Source of the DNA: Methylobacterium durans
GTDB lineage: Bacteria > Pseudomonadota > Alphaproteobacteria > Rhizobiales > Beijerinckiaceae
Direction of reading: 5' to 3'
DNA length: 64,000 nucleotides
NCBI RefSeq assembly: GCF_003173715.1
Contig: NZ_CP029550.1
Coordinates: forward strand, 1,240,001 to 1,304,000
Position numbers and translations under genes: made by a program. The notes under the pieces are model-generated. The model was not told the DNA's origin. It saw only the letters and a program-made list of their open reading frames with translations, and did not search any database. The first letter of the stretch is position 1, and each line of letters starts with the position of its first letter. This document shows, piece by piece, positions 28,053 to 38,523 of this stretch.

Positions 28053-28400
28053 ATGCTCGATCAAGACGCTCTCACGGCCATACATCTGATCGAAGGCTGG
28101 GGGTGGCAGCGGCCGAGTGAAATTCCCGAAGACGAGTATACGAAGGCTTTAGAGAAATGCGCAGCGGTTCTGATTGATGACGGTCAGTCGAGAACCACCC
28201 CCAACGCAAGAGAATTGAGGCTGTTGGTGGAAAAGTCCAACAGAAGGCTCTTCGCTTTTCTCCCCGGTTTTCGACGCAGTTACGCAGCATCAGAGCCTCA
28301 ACAGCGTGAGAAACTCTTGGAAGAGGCGCTCACTCAGTGCTGCAACAGATTTGAGCGCCGAATTGTGAGTGGCGCAGTGGATAGGCGCGAGGCCTCCTGA
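28053..28400 (+). CDS. hypothetical protein, 115 aa
   Basis: An open frame with plausible coding character: MLDQDALTAIHLIEGWGWQR at the start, helical charged middle (YTKALEKCAAVLIDDGQSRT) and QREKLLEEALTQCCNRFERR near the end. The protein is soluble and mostly helical. I do not recognise a family. Composition is closer to AT-rich than the flanking operons, so it may be recently acquired. It is divergent from the Sel1 gene, which starts 81 bases to the left. Confidence 0.45.
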   Translation: MLDQDALTAIHLIEGWGWQRPSEIPEDEYTKALEKCAAVLIDDGQSRTTPNARELRLLVEKSNRRLFAFLPGFRRSYAASEPQQREKLLEEALTQCCNRFERRIVSGAVDRREAS

Positions 28401-28506
28401 GTGTCCGCAACGGGTCGCACGCGGCCCCTCGCGAGTGGGTATCACGCGTCAGGTCTCATCCATCAGGACGCCTCCGCAACGGCCTTGCGGACGGGGTGAG
28501 CGCCGG

Positions 28507-28935
28507 TCACGGCGCTGCCCGAAGAGGATTGATCACGCGTACGCCGGCGATATCCCGCTCGTTGTCGGTGACCACCACGCAATCGTTGGATTCCGCGACG
28601 GCGGCGATGATCGTGTCCAGGGCGCTGCGGGGGCGCCCCTGCGCCGTTCCCTCCGCCATCAGCCTCGCCCAGACGAGACCGGCCGTCTCATCGAAGGGCA
28701 GGACGCGGCCGGAAAAAAGGGCCTGCGGCCCTTCAGGACCGGAGAACCAGGCTTCCAGTGCGTCGCGGCGCCGACCAGCGGGTTTTTCCAGGATGCCGCG
28801 CCGAATCTCGGCTACGGTGAGAGCGGCGATGTAGAGGTCTTCGTCATGCTGCCCGGCCATCCAGGCAAGCAGCGATGGCGAGGGGGAGGTCTTGATGATG
28901 TTGCTGATGATGTTGGTGTCGAGCAGGTAGCGCAT
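28507..28935 (-). CDS. VapC-like PIN-domain toxin
   Basis: The 142-aa protein is a PIN-domain ribonuclease of the VapC type. It starts MRYLLDTNIISNII, giving the first catalytic Asp (Asp6). The conserved Glu lies in LTVAEIRRGILEKP, the third acidic residue in LDTIIAAVAE and the fourth in VVVTDNERDIAGV, where the family has TxNxxDF. All are present, so the toxin should be active as an RNA-cleaving enzyme. Its ATG overlaps the antitoxin TGA by one base (TGATG), the normal arrangement of such modules. Confidence 0.88.
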   Translation of the reverse strand: MRYLLDTNIISNIIKTSPSPSLLAWMAGQHDEDLYIAALTVAEIRRGILEKPAGRRRDALEAWFSGPEGPQALFSGRVLPFDETAGLVWARLMAEGTAQGRPRSALDTIIAAVAESNDCVVVTDNERDIAGVRVINPLRAAP

Positions 28936-29234
28936 CACAGGTCGACGTTGCGGCCATCCTCTCGGGGCCGGGCAAGGTCGAGATCGGCTCCGACCATCGG
29001 TGAGCGCCTCAGGGCCGCCAGGATGCCTCCTCTCCGGGGAGGCTCGCCTGCGATCGACCGACTGACTGTTGCGCGAAGCTCCATTGCCGCGGGCGTGTCT
29101 TCCGCGAGGCGGCGGGCGAGCGATCGGATCAACGCGCGGTCGGTCTCGCGTCCGAGCACCTCGAACCGCGCGAGCCCGCGCTCGCCGAGGCGGGAGCGGT
29201 AAGTTCGAACGGCGCGGCGCTGTGCCCGGCTCAT
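28935..29234 (-). CDS. probable antitoxin of the VapC-like toxin
   Basis: A 99-aa protein directly upstream of and overlapping the PIN toxin. It starts MSRAQRRAVRTYRSRLGERG and is highly basic at the N-terminus, as expected for a DNA-binding antitoxin, with an acidic C-terminal tail (VGADLDLARPREDGRNVDL) that could occupy the toxin active site. The N-terminal region RFEVLGRETDRALIRSLARR looks like the ribbon-helix-helix-like part of small antitoxins found with PIN toxins in alphaproteobacteria. The assignment rests mostly on the gene order. Confidence 0.7.
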   Translation of the reverse strand: MSRAQRRAVRTYRSRLGERGLARFEVLGRETDRALIRSLARRLAEDTPAAMELRATVSRSIAGEPPRRGGILAALRRSPMVGADLDLARPREDGRNVDL

Positions 29235-29324
29235 GACGGACTCCGGTGTGTCCAGCAATATAACCGGACAGCACCTGCACTCAAGAGGCCCGAGTGGCAG
29301 CGATTCCACCGGCGCGGCGGAGCC

Positions 29325-30035
29325 CTAGCCGCCCACCGGTGGCTCCGCAGGCGCCTCGTCCGGCGCGCGCAGGCGGTAGCCGACGCCGGTCTCGGTGAGG
29401 AGGATGCGCGGGCGCTCGGGGTCGGCTTCGAGCTTCTGCCGCAACTGCCGAATGTAGACGCGCAGGTATTGCGGATCGGACGAGCTCGGCACCGCGTGCA
29501 TCAGCTGGGCGTGCGTCAGCACCTTGCCGGCATGCATCACCAGCACCCGCAGGAAGTCGTACTCGCGCGGGGTCAGCTTCACCTCGGCGTCGCCGACCCG
29601 GACGATCCGGCGGACGAGGTCGACGCTGAGCCCGTCCACCCGGAAGACCGGGCGCTCGCCCTGCACGGCGAGCTGGTGGCGGAGCGCCGTGCGCAGGCGC
29701 GCCAGCAATTCGGCCATGCCGAAGGGCTTGGTGACATAGTCGTCCGCGCCGTGATCGAGCGCCTCGACCTTGCCGGCCTCGTCGTCGCGGCTCGACAGCA
29801 CCACCACCGGCAGGCCGGGGAAGCGCGCGCGGATCGCGCGCAGGAGATCGTGCCCGCCCATGTCCGGCAGGCCGAGGTCGAGGATGACGAGATCCGCGCC
29901 CTCGCGGCCGAGGAGGTCGAGGGCCGCGCGCCCATTCGGGGCCTCCAGGATGGCGTAGCCCTGCGTGGCGAGGCCCGTGCGCAGGAGCTTGCGGATCGGC
30001 GGCTCGTCGTCGACGACGAGGATTCGCGCGCTCAT
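29325..30035 (-). CDS. kdpE: response regulator KdpE
   Basis: A 236-aa OmpR/PhoB-type regulator. The receiver domain has the acidic pair in [14 protein letters not shown], the phosphoacceptor Asp in [13 protein letters not shown] and the conserved Lys in [15 protein letters not shown]. The C-terminal winged helix includes [20 protein letters not shown] and [20 protein letters not shown], followed by [11 protein letters not shown]. Its start overlaps the kdpD stop by ATGA. KdpE normally activates the kdp operon under potassium limitation; here it is the last gene of the same cluster. Confidence 0.93.
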   Translation of the reverse strand: MSARILVVDDEPPIRKLLRTGLATQGYAILEAPNGRAALDLLGREGADLVILDLGLPDMGGHDLLRAIRARFPGLPVVVLSSRDDEAGKVEALDHGADDYVTKPFGMAELLARLRTALRHQLAVQGERPVFRVDGLSVDLVRRIVRVGDAEVKLTPREYDFLRVLVMHAGKVLTHAQLMHAVPSSSDPQYLRVYIRQLRQKLEADPERPRILLTETGVGYRLRAPDEAPAEPPVGG

Positions 30036-32748
30036 GCCGCGAGCCCCTCGCCGGAGGCGCGCTTCGGGACCGGCAAGGTCACGGCGAAGACCGCGCCGGC
30101 CCGGTCGCGGCGGTTGCCGGCCGTGACGGTGCCGCCCATCGCCTCGACGAAGCCGCGGGCGATGGAGAGCCCCAGGCCCGTGCCGGCCCGGACCCGGTCC
30201 CCCTTGCGGACCCGGTAGAACTTGTCGAAGACGCGCTCCACATCCTCCTCGGGCAGGCCGTCGCCCTCGTCCATCACCTCGATCCGCACCTGCGTGCCGA
30301 GGCGCCGGGCGCGCAGCAGGACCGCCGAGCCGTCCGGCGCGTATTTCGCCGCGTTGTCGAGGAGGTTCACCAGCACCTGCTCGAACAGCACGGGGTCGAG
30401 GCGCAGGGGCGGCAGGTCCGGCGCGAGATCGAGCGCGACCCGGTGGCCGGCGAGCACCGCCTCGGTCCGGGACAGCGCCGTTCCGACGATCTCCGACACG
30501 TCCTGCAGCGCGAGGTTCGGCGCCACCGCGCCGGCCTCCAGGCGCGTCATGTCGAGCAGGTTGACGATGAAGCGGTTGAGCCGCTCGGCCTCCTCGACGA
30601 TCGTCGCGACGAGATCCCGCTTCGCCTCGGGGCTCAGGGCGGGGTCGAGGTCGCGCAGCGTGCTGGCCGCGCCGAGCACGGACGAGAGCGGCGTGCGCAG
30701 GTCGTGGCTGATCGAGGTCAGGAGCGCCTGCCGCAGGCGGTCCGTCTCGGCGGCGCGCTCGGCCCGGTCGAGATCCTCGACGAGGCGGACCCGCTCGATC
30801 GCGAGCGCCCCCATATCGGCGAGCGCGTCGAGAAGGCGGCGCTCTTCCGGCCTCAGGATCGGGCCCGCTCGGTCGGAATCGAGCCCGATCACGCCCAGCG
30901 TGCCGCGCCCCGTCCGCATCGGCAGGAACAGGCGCCTCGCGCCCGGCAGCGTGTCGGCCCCGCGGCCGGCCGGGCGGTCGTTGTCGAAGGCCCATTGGGC
31001 GGCGGCGCGGTCGGCCCCGTCGAGCCTGTCCTCCGGCGGGTAGCCCGCCCGCACCGTCACCGCGCCCCCGTCCGGCAGCAGGACGACCACGCGCACCCAC
31101 AGCATCGCCGCGACCTGGGCGGAGGTCGCCCAGAGGACGTCGTCGAGGGTCGCGCAGGCGGAGAGCGTGCGCGAGAAGCCGTAGAGGCGCTCGGTCGCGC
31201 GGGCGCGCCCTTGCGCGATCACCGCCGTCCGACGGGCGTGCGCACCGAGATTCGAGACCAGCACGGCCACCAGGGTGAACAGCAGGAAGGCCGCGACGTT
31301 CGTCGGGTCGGCGATGGTGAAGGTGTAGACGGGCGGCAGGAAGAAGAAATTGTAGGCGAGCGAGGCGGCCACCACCGCCGCGAGCGAAGGCCCGAGCCCG
31401 GCGCGCAACGCCACGGCGACGACTGCGGTCAGCAGGAACAGGTCGGCGTTCTCGACGCCGAGGGCCGGCTGGAGCGCGAGGGCGAGGCCGAGGCCGACGG
31501 CGGTGGCGAGCAGGGCGAGGGCGTAGGCGCGGGCGTCGATCCGCACCCGCGGCGCGGCCGTGGCGACGGCCTTCTCCGGGGCGCCCCCGGGAGCCAGTGG
31601 CTCGCCCGCCACGACGTGCACGCTGATGGTGCCGCTGCGGCGCACGAGGTCGTGGACGACCGAGCCGTTGACGAGCTCGAACAGCCACGCCCGCTCCGCC
31701 TTGCCGACGACGATGTGGTTCACGTTCGCGGAGCGGGCGTAGGCGAGGATGTCCTCGGCGATGCGGCGGCCGCCGGGCAGGGTGACGGCATCGCCGCCGA
31801 GGCGGTCGGCGAGGCGCAACGTCTCCGCGATGCGGTCGCGCACGGGCTCGCTGCGATGCACGGCCCGCGCGCCCTCGACGGAGAGCGCGGTCCAGGGCGC
31901 GTGCAGGCGGTCGGCGAGCCGCTTGGCGTAGCGCACGAGGCCGGGCGCGCGCGGATCCTCGCCGACGCAGACGAGCACCCGCTCCCCTGCCCCCAGGGAC
32001 CCGCCACGGCGTTCGCCCGCATGTGGCCGAGGAGTTCGTCGTCGACCCGGTCGGCGGTGCGGCGCAGGGCGAGTTCCCGCAGGGCCGTGAGGTTGCCGCG
32101 GGAGAAGTAGTGGCGCAGCGCCCGCTCGGCGCTCTCCGGCAGGTAGACCTTCCCCTCCCGCAGGCGCTGGATCAGGTCGTCCGGGTTGAGGTCGACCACC
32201 TCGATGTCGTCGGCCCGGTCGAGGACGCTGTCCGGCACCGTCTCGCGGACACGGATGCGGGTGATCTGCGCCACCACGTCGTTCAGGCTCTCGACGTGCT
32301 GGATGTTGAGGGTGGTGTGCACGTCGATGCCGGCATCGAGCAGCTCCTCGACGTCCTGGTATCGCTTCGGGTGCCGGGAACCCGGCGCGTTGGTGTGGGC
32401 GAGTTCGTCGACGAGGGCGAGGGCCGGGCGGCGGGCGATCAGCGCGTCGAGGTCCATCTCCTGCAGCAGGGTGCCTTGATAGGGCGCGCTGCGGCGGGGG
32501 ATCTGCTCGAACCCGTCGAGCAGGGCCTCCGTCTCGGGCCTGCCGTGGGTCTCGACCACGCCGACCACCACGTCCGTCCCCGCCCTCAGGCGGGCGCGGC
32601 CGATCGTGAGCATCTCGTAGGTCTTGCCGACGCCGGGGGCCGCGCCGAGGAAGATCTTGAGGCGGCCGCGGGCGCGCTCCTCCCGGCGCGCGGCCTGGAG
32701 CAGCGCGTCGGGCGAGGGGCGGAGCGGATCGCGGCCTTGCTCGGACAT
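30032..32748 (-). pseudogene. kdpD: sensor kinase KdpD, split by one missing base in a G-run
   Basis: KdpD senses potassium limitation and turgor and phosphorylates KdpE. The first frame starts [20 protein letters not shown] and holds the KdpD domain with Walker-like [13 protein letters not shown] and [19 protein letters not shown]. It breaks after [10 protein letters not shown] at 31990-31994 (five G on the coding strand). One more G restores [17 protein letters not shown] and the USP-like domain. Next come four membrane helices (DUF4118), a GAF-like domain, the HisKA motif [20 protein letters not shown] and the ATPase lobe. The restored protein has 905 aa, the usual size. With the break as read, sensor and transmitter would be separate polypeptides. 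Confidence 0.9.
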
Positions 32749-32769
32749 GCCGGATCTTAACTGAAGCCC

Positions 32770-33375
32770 TCAGCGTCGGGCGAGATCGTCGAGGGCGAGG
32801 TTGAGCGCCAGCACGTTGACCCGCGTCTCGCCGAAGAGGCCGAGGCTCCGGCCCCGGATCTCGGACGCCACGAGCGCCCGCACCCTAGCCTCCGGCAGGT
32901 TGCGCGCCCGGGCGACGCGGGGGACCTGGAACAGGGCCGCCTCGGGCGAGATGTCGGGATCGAGGCCGGAGCCGCTCGTGGTGACGAGATCGACCGGAAC
33001 CGGCCGATCCGGGTTCTCCGCCCTCAGGGCAGCGAGGTCGCCGGCCACGCGCTCGGCCAAAGCCGCGCTGGTCGGACCGAGGTTCGAGCCGCCGGAATTC
33101 GCGGCGTTGTAGGGCGCCGGCACGGTCTTCGTCGCGTCCGCCGGGTCGGGCGCCGTTGTGGCGGAGGGCCGGCCGTGGAAGTGGCCGGTGCCCGTGAAGG
33201 ATTGCCCGATCAGGGCCGAGCCGACGATCGTGCCGCCGCGCTCGATCAGGCTGCCTTCAGCCTGCGCCGGGAAGAGGGCACCGGCGAGCCCGGTCATGGC
33301 GAGCGGGTAGGCGAGGCCCGTCAGCGCCGTCAGGGCGAGGAGGAGGACGAGGGCGGGGCGAAGCTCTCTCAACAT
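32770..33375 (-). CDS. kdpC: potassium-transporting ATPase subunit KdpC
   Basis: The 201-aa protein has one N-terminal membrane helix ([20 protein letters not shown]) and the conserved periplasmic part: [40 protein letters not shown] and [20 protein letters not shown]. The last is the family hallmark. KdpC bridges KdpA and KdpB and helps nucleotide binding. It starts 17 bases after kdpB and is followed by kdpD after 21 bases. Confidence 0.95.
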   Translation of the reverse strand: MLRELRPALVLLLALTALTGLAYPLAMTGLAGALFPAQAEGSLIERGGTIVGSALIGQSFTGTGHFHGRPSATTAPDPADATKTVPAPYNAANSGGSNLGPTSAALAERVAGDLAALRAENPDRPVPVDLVTTSGSGLDPDISPEAALFQVPRVARARNLPEARVRALVASEIRGRSLGLFGETRVNVLALNLALDDLARR

Positions 33376-33392
33376 GGGGGTCTCCCGGGGTC

Positions 33393-35480
33393 TCAGGCGA
33401 GGTGGAGGGCGCTGACGGCGAGGTCGATCAGCTTGATGCCGGCGAACGGCACCAGCACGCCGCCGAGGCCGTAGACGAGGAGGTTGCGCCGCAGGAGCGC
33501 GGCGGCGCCGACCGCGCGGTAGGTCACGCCCTTCAGCGCGAGCGGGATCAGCGCCACGATGATCAGCGCGTTGAAGATGATCGCCGACAGGATCGCGCTC
33601 TGGGGCGAGGCCAGCCCCATGACGTTGAGGGCCTGGAGCTGCGGATACAGCCCGAGGAACATGGCCGGGATGATCGCGAAGTACTTCGCGACGTCGTTGG
33701 CGATCGAGAAGGTGGTCAGCGCGCCGCGGGTCATCAGCAATTGCTTGCCGATGCCGACGATCTCGATGAGCTTCGTCGGGTCGGAATCGAGATCGACCAT
33801 GTTGCCGGCCTCGCGCGCCGCCACCGTGCCGGTGTTCATGGCGACGCCGACATCGGCCTGGGCCAGGGCCGGCGCGTCGTTGGTCCCGTCGCCGCACATG
33901 GCGACCAGCTTGCTTTCGGCCTGCTCCCTGCGGATCAGCGCCAGCTTGTCCTCCGGCGTCGCCTCGGCGAGGAAATCGTCGACGCCCGCTTCCGCCGCGA
34001 TGGCCGCGGCGGTGACGGGGTTGTCGCCCGTGATCATGACGGTGCGAATGCCCATGCGGCGCAGCTCCGCGAAGCGCTCGCGGATGCCGCCCTTCACGAT
34101 GTCCTTGAGGTGGACGACGCCGAGGAGGCGGCCGTCGCGGGCGACCGCGAGCGGGGTGCCGCCCGCTCTCGCGATCTCCTCGGCGATGGCGCGGATCTCG
34201 GCGATCGCCGCCGCGGCGTCGGGGTCGACGGCGAGCGCCGCGTTCGAGCCGCGCAGGGCCACCGGCCCGGCCGTCACCGCGGAGACGACCGCGTCGACCG
34301 CGCCCTTGCGGATCGCGGCGCCGTCGAGATCGATGCCGCTCATCCGCGACTGGGCGGTGAAGGGCACGAAGGCGGCGTTGCGGCCCGCGAGGTCGCGGGC
34401 GCGGATGCCGTAGACCTCCTTGGCGAGCACCACGATCGAGCGGCCCTCCGGAGTCTCGTCGGCGAGCGAGGCGAGCTGCGCGGCGTCGGCCAGATCCCCC
34501 TCCGCGACGCCGGAAACGGGGCGGAACGCGGTCGCCTGGCGGTTGCCGAGGGTGATCGTGCCTGTCTTGTCGAGGAGCAGCGTGTCGATGTCGCCGGCCG
34601 CCTCGACCGCCCGGCCCGACAGGGCGAGCACGTTGAAGCGCACCAGCCGGTCCATGCCGGCGATGCCGATGGCCGAGAGCAGCGCGCCGATCGTGGTGGG
34701 GATCAGCGTCACGAAGAGCGCGACGAGGACGATCACCGGGATCGCTCCCCCGGCGTAGCTCGCGAAGCTCGGGATCGAGGCCACCGCGAACACGAACACG
34801 ATCGTCAGGCCGGCGAGCAGGATGTTGAGCGCGATCTCGTTCGGGGTCTTCTGGCGCGACGCTCCCTCCACGAGCGCGATCATGCGGTCGACGAAGGTGG
34901 AGCCGGCGGACGCCGTGATCCGGACCTTGATCGCGTCGGAGAGAACCTGCGTGCCCCCCGTCACGGCTGAGCGGTCGCCGCCTGATTCCCGGATGACGGG
35001 CGCGGATTCGCCGGTGATCGCCGCCTCGTTGACTGAGGCCACGCCCTCGATGACCTCGCCGTCCGAGGGGATGAGGTCGCCGGCCTCGACGAGGACGACG
35101 TCGCCGACCCGCAGGCTCGTGCCCGGCACGGTCTCGTAGGCGTCGCCCCGGCCGGTGAGGCGCTTGCCCGTCATCTCAGTGCGGGCGCGCCGCAGGCTCT
35201 CGGCCTGCGCCTTGCCGCGGCCCTCCGCCAGCGCCTCCGCGAAATTGGCGAAGACCAGGGTGAACCAGAGCCAGAGGATGATCTGGCCGGAGAAGAGCAG
35301 GTCGCTGCCGCCCGCGATCAGGTCGCGGACGAACAGGATCGTGGTGAGGAGCGCCACGATCTCGACCACGAACATGACCGGGTTGCGGATCATGGCGCGC
35401 GGATCGAGCTTCCTGACGGAGCCGAGGAGCGCGGGCCCGACGAGGGCGGCGCTGAACAGGGATGGGTTCTGACGAGACAT
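33393..35480 (-). CDS. kdpB: potassium-transporting P-type ATPase subunit KdpB
   Basis: The 695-aa catalytic subunit hydrolyses ATP to drive K+ uptake through KdpA. The phosphorylated Asp is in [16 protein letters not shown]. The actuator motif is [16 protein letters not shown], the hinge [18 protein letters not shown] and the P-domain end [20 protein letters not shown]. The membrane helices and the C-terminal part ([20 protein letters not shown]) are complete. Length is normal (~680-700). A 65-aa gene separates it from kdpA, which is not the order in the Escherichia coli operon. Confidence 0.96.
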   Translation of the reverse strand: MSRQNPSLFSAALVGPALLGSVRKLDPRAMIRNPVMFVVEIVALLTTILFVRDLIAGGSDLLFSGQIILWLWFTLVFANFAEALAEGRGKAQAESLRRARTEMTGKRLTGRGDAYETVPGTSLRVGDVVLVEAGDLIPSDGEVIEGVASVNEAAITGESAPVIRESGGDRSAVTGGTQVLSDAIKVRITASAGSTFVDRMIALVEGASRQKTPNEIALNILLAGLTIVFVFAVASIPSFASYAGGAIPVIVLVALFVTLIPTTIGALLSAIGIAGMDRLVRFNVLALSGRAVEAAGDIDTLLLDKTGTITLGNRQATAFRPVSGVAEGDLADAAQLASLADETPEGRSIVVLAKEVYGIRARDLAGRNAAFVPFTAQSRMSGIDLDGAAIRKGAVDAVVSAVTAGPVALRGSNAALAVDPDAAAAIAEIRAIAEEIARAGGTPLAVARDGRLLGVVHLKDIVKGGIRERFAELRRMGIRTVMITGDNPVTAAAIAAEAGVDDFLAEATPEDKLALIRREQAESKLVAMCGDGTNDAPALAQADVGVAMNTGTVAAREAGNMVDLDSDPTKLIEIVGIGKQLLMTRGALTTFSIANDVAKYFAIIPAMFLGLYPQLQALNVMGLASPQSAILSAIIFNALIIVALIPLALKGVTYRAVGAAALLRRNLLVYGLGGVLVPFAGIKLIDLAVSALHLA

Positions 35481-35515
35481 GGGTCGGTGTCGGGAAAGGG
35501 CCGGGAACGGAAGGG

Positions 35516-35713
35516 TCAGAGGGCCGCGCGGCCGCCCGCGAGGGCGAGCGCGGCCAAGAGGGCGAGGCCGCCGAGGAGGCTGACGGCGAGGAGGGCGAGG
35601 ATCAGGTCCGAGAGGCGCGCCGGACGGTCGCCGCGCTCGTCCCGCCGCGGGAGGGACCGGTGGAGGTTCAGTCGGTGCCGCGGCACCGGGCGGGCGGGGA
35701 AGCCGTGGCGCAT
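35516..35713 (-). CDS. small single-span membrane protein between kdpA and kdpB, 65 aa
   Basis: This short frame fills the gap between kdpA and kdpB. Its ATG is three bases after the kdpA stop codon (TGA-GCC-ATG) and its stop is 35 bases before kdpB. The first ~35 residues are strongly basic ([20 protein letters not shown]). One long hydrophobic helix follows ([20 protein letters not shown]). The layout predicts a cytosolic basic tail with one membrane span, like other Kdp accessory peptides. Expression and role in the complex are inferred from position alone. Confidence 0.55.
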   Translation of the reverse strand: MRHGFPARPVPRHRLNLHRSLPRRDERGDRPARLSDLILALLAVSLLGGLALLAALALAGGRAAL

Positions 35714-35716
35714 GGC

Positions 35717-37432
35717 TCAGCCCCCCGCCGGAAAGGTCTGCCCGGCGGCCCCGGCGAGGTGCTCGACCACGGGCCCGAGGGCGAGCGAGGGGAAGAAGGT
35801 CAGGCCGCCGACGATTAGGATCACGCCGACGAGCAGCCCGACGAAGAGCCCGCCATGGGTTGGCAGGGTCCCCGAGGAGGCCGGCACGCGCTTCTTCCCC
35901 GCGAGCGAGCCGGCGATGGCGAGCGCCGGGATGATCACGAAGAACCGCCCGAACAGCATGCCGGCGGCGAGTGTCGCATTGTAGAAGGGGGTGTTGCCGG
36001 TGAGCCCCGCGAAGGCCGAGCCGTTGTTGGCCGCGGCCGAGGTGAAGGCGTAGAGGATCTCCGAGAACCCGTGCGGCCCGGCATTGGCCGGCCCGGCGAG
36101 ACCCGCCGGCAGGATCGTGGCGAGGGCGGTCAGCCCCAGCATCATCAGCGGCAGGCAGAGGATGGCGAGCATCGCCATCTTCACCTCGCGGGCCTCGATC
36201 TTCTTGCCGAGGTATTCGGGCGTTCGGCCGACCATCAGCCCGGCGACGAAGATCGCCACGACGACGAAGACCAGGATGCCGTAGAGGCCCGCGCCGACGC
36301 CGCCGACGATGATCTCGCCGAGCTGCATGTTGATCATCGGGATCATGCCGCCGAGCGCCGTGAACGAATCGTGCATCGCGTTGACGGCGCCGCAGGACGC
36401 GGCCGTCGTCACCACCGCGAAGAGGGCGGAGCCGAGGATGCCGAAGCGGACCTCCTTGCCCTCCAGGTTGCCGCCGGTCAGGCCGAGCCCGTCGAGGACC
36501 GGGCTGCCCGCCGCCTCGCTCCCGTAGGTGACCGCGAGGCCGGCGAGGAACAGCGCGCCCATCGCGGCGAGGATCGCCCAGCCCTGACGCTCGTCGCCGA
36601 CCATGCGGCCGAAGACGTTGGTGAGCGCGGCACCGAGCGCGAAGATCGAGACCATCTGCACGAAATTCGCCAGCGCGGTCGGGTTCTCGAAGGGGTGGGC
36701 GGCGTTGGCGTTGAAGAATCCGCCGCCATTCGTGCCGAGCATCTTGATCGCGACCTGGCTCGCCACAGGGCCGAGCGCGAGACTCTGCCGCGCGCCCTCC
36801 AGGGTCGTCGCCTCGACGCTGGGGTGGAATGTCTGCGGCATCCCCTGCCAGACGTAGAACAGCGTCAGCGGCACGCAGGCGGGCAGCAGCACGTAGAGGG
36901 TGCAGCGGGTCAAATCGACCCAGAACGAGCCGACCGTCCGCGCCGAGGCGCGCGAGAAGCCGCGGATGAGCGCCACGGCGAGCGCGATGCCGGTCGCCGC
37001 CGAGAGGAAGTTCTGATGCGTCAGCCCCAGCATCTGCGCGAGGTACGAGAGGGTGCTCTCGCCCGCGTAGTTCTGCCAGTTGGTGTTCGTGACGAAGCTC
37101 GCGGCCGTGTTGAAGGCGAGGTCCGGCGCGACGCCCGCCTGGCCCATCGGGTTCAGCGGCAACACGTCCTGCAGGCGCAGGATCGCGTAGAGCAGCAGGA
37201 AACCGAGGGCGTGGAAGGCGAGCAGGGCGAAGCCGTAGGCCAGCCAGGTCTGCTCATGGCGCGCATCGATGCCGGCCGCGCGGTAGAGCCCGCGCTCTAT
37301 GGGCGCGAGCAGGGGCGTGAGGGGCGTGCGCTCGCCGCTGAAGACGCGGGCCATGTACAGGCCGAGCGGCTTCACGAGCGCCAGCACGACCGCGCAGAAC
37401 AGCGCGATCTGGATCCAGCCGTCGAGGGTCAT
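35717..37432 (-). CDS. kdpA: potassium-transporting ATPase subunit KdpA
   Basis: The 571-aa channel-like subunit selects and conducts K+. It has four selectivity-type segments, including [20 protein letters not shown] and [20 protein letters not shown], both highly conserved. [20 protein letters not shown] near the C-terminus is the fourth pore region. The N-terminus [20 protein letters not shown] matches the first helix. Length is normal (~560-590). It is preceded by kdpF and followed by the 65-aa membrane protein. Confidence 0.96.
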   Translation of the reverse strand: MTLDGWIQIALFCAVVLALVKPLGLYMARVFSGERTPLTPLLAPIERGLYRAAGIDARHEQTWLAYGFALLAFHALGFLLLYAILRLQDVLPLNPMGQAGVAPDLAFNTAASFVTNTNWQNYAGESTLSYLAQMLGLTHQNFLSAATGIALAVALIRGFSRASARTVGSFWVDLTRCTLYVLLPACVPLTLFYVWQGMPQTFHPSVEATTLEGARQSLALGPVASQVAIKMLGTNGGGFFNANAAHPFENPTALANFVQMVSIFALGAALTNVFGRMVGDERQGWAILAAMGALFLAGLAVTYGSEAAGSPVLDGLGLTGGNLEGKEVRFGILGSALFAVVTTAASCGAVNAMHDSFTALGGMIPMINMQLGEIIVGGVGAGLYGILVFVVVAIFVAGLMVGRTPEYLGKKIEAREVKMAMLAILCLPLMMLGLTALATILPAGLAGPANAGPHGFSEILYAFTSAAANNGSAFAGLTGNTPFYNATLAAGMLFGRFFVIIPALAIAGSLAGKKRVPASSGTLPTHGGLFVGLLVGVILIVGGLTFFPSLALGPVVEHLAGAAGQTFPAGG

Positions 37433-37454
37433 GGGATCGTGTCCGTGAGGCCGC

Positions 37455-37544
37455 TCAGAACCGCTCGGGGCGGACGAGGGCGTAGGCGAGGTAGGCGAGG
37501 AGCCCCGCGGTGACGAGGGCGCCGAGGGTGAGGTCGAGATTCAT
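37455..37544 (-). CDS. kdpF: KdpF, 29-aa accessory peptide
   Basis: A 29-residue peptide directly upstream of kdpA. It begins [18 protein letters not shown], forms one membrane helix, and ends YALVRPERF, which is the classic KdpF C-terminus (YALLRPERF-type). The stop lies 22 bases before the kdpA start. KdpF stabilises the Kdp complex in the membrane. It is too short for most gene finders. Confidence 0.85.
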   Translation of the reverse strand: MNLDLTLGALVTAGLLAYLAYALVRPERF

Positions 37545-37553
37545 GCCGCCACC

Positions 37554-37637
37554 TCAGAGGCGCTCGCAGAGCGAGGCGTAGCCGGCAGCCAGGCCGAAGA
37601 AGGCGAGGCCCGCGGCGATGAAGATCAGGTCGAGCAT
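37554..37637 (-). CDS. 27-aa membrane peptide at the head of the kdp operon
   Basis: The peptide starts MLDLIFIAAGLAFFGLAAGY and ends ASLCERL. It consists of one hydrophobic helix and a short polar end. Its stop codon is nine bases before the kdpF start, so it would be the first gene of the operon. I recall similar 'MLDLxxIAAGLxFF...CERL' peptides in front of kdpF in other Hyphomicrobiales, usually left as hypothetical. Function unknown; conservation should be tested by alignment. Confidence 0.6.
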   Translation of the reverse strand: MLDLIFIAAGLAFFGLAAGYASLCERL

Positions 37638-38191
37638 GGTGTCCGAGTCCGTTGCGCGGTCGCGACCGACCGCGACCGGCCGGGATTGTGGCCGGCCCCC
37701 GCGTTAGGGTTCGAGAGGGAGACGGGCGCGATCGCATAAGGATCGCGTGAGGATCCGCGGCGTCGCTCTGGGGAGGCCGTCCCGACGCAGCGGAACGCCG
37801 TCCGAGCCGTCCGATCGAATCGGGGCCGGCCGAGCGTCGAGGCTGACCGGAGGCTCACGCCGCCGCCGTTCCCCAATCCCGGCCGATGCGGAGCCGTCCC
37901 GCGCCCCGTTCGTCCGTCCGCCGAACCTGATCCGGCAGCGCTCTCGATTGAGATGCACAACGTATCCCGCCGCGCGAGGGAATTGCGAGACAATGGGAAA
38001 ATGTTCAAATCAGAACACGGCAACAGAAGCCGAGTCGCGATATCCCAGTTCATGTTTTCCCAACTGATCGGCAACCTCGACACGATTGCCGTCAGCGCTG
38101 TGTCATCTACCTCTGTACTGACTCATACATTTCAGCTGGCCATCGCTTTGCCGAAATCATTGCGCAAATCACCGGAAACTCCTCGCCGCGC
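37638..38191. other. kdp upstream region, no convincing gene
   Basis: About 550 bases between the kdp operon and a small plus-strand gene. The left part (37638-37960) is GC-rich and presumably holds the kdp promoter and KdpE sites on the minus strand; I could not identify a repeat pair with confidence. The right part (37960-38170) is more AT-rich with several short open frames without family features. No RNA gene was recognised. Confidence 0.4.
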
Positions 38192-38431
38192 ATGGTTCGG
38201 ATGACCTCTGCTTCGCTACCTCTCCGCTCCATGCAGGAGCGCATGATCGAAGTGATGCTGTTCCTGCTGTCGCAGAACGCACGGCCGAGCTGGCGCGACT
38301 GGTACGATGCCGTCGACGACAGTTTCGGTGAGTTCAGCGAGGCCGAGAAGCACCGGATGGTCGATGCCGGGATCGATCTGATGGAGCGGCGATTCAATCC
38401 GACCCCCGTCCGGCGGCTTCGCGCAGCCTGA
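38192..38431 (+). CDS. small hypothetical protein, 79 aa
   Basis: The protein MVRMTSASLPLRSMQERMIE continues with VMLFLLSQNARPSWRDWYDA and DAGIDLMERRFNPTPVRR. It looks like a helical soluble protein with conserved aromatic residues in the middle. A later ATG inside (at MQERMIEV) is also possible as start. Composition fits real coding sequence of this organism. No function can be assigned. Confidence 0.5.
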   Translation: MVRMTSASLPLRSMQERMIEVMLFLLSQNARPSWRDWYDAVDDSFGEFSEAEKHRMVDAGIDLMERRFNPTPVRRLRAA

Positions 38432-38523
38432 CCGGATCGACGCCGACTCAGCGGTCGCCAATCACCGATCCGGCCCACGGGGCCCTGCTATCGGGCGATC
38501 GAAGATCCTGACCGACGCCCGCC

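Noticed and set aside
28365..28420. tRNA-like stretch (GGCGCAGTGGATAGGCGC)
   Set aside because: It resembles a D-arm by chance. No acceptor stem, anticodon arm or T-loop could be found around it.
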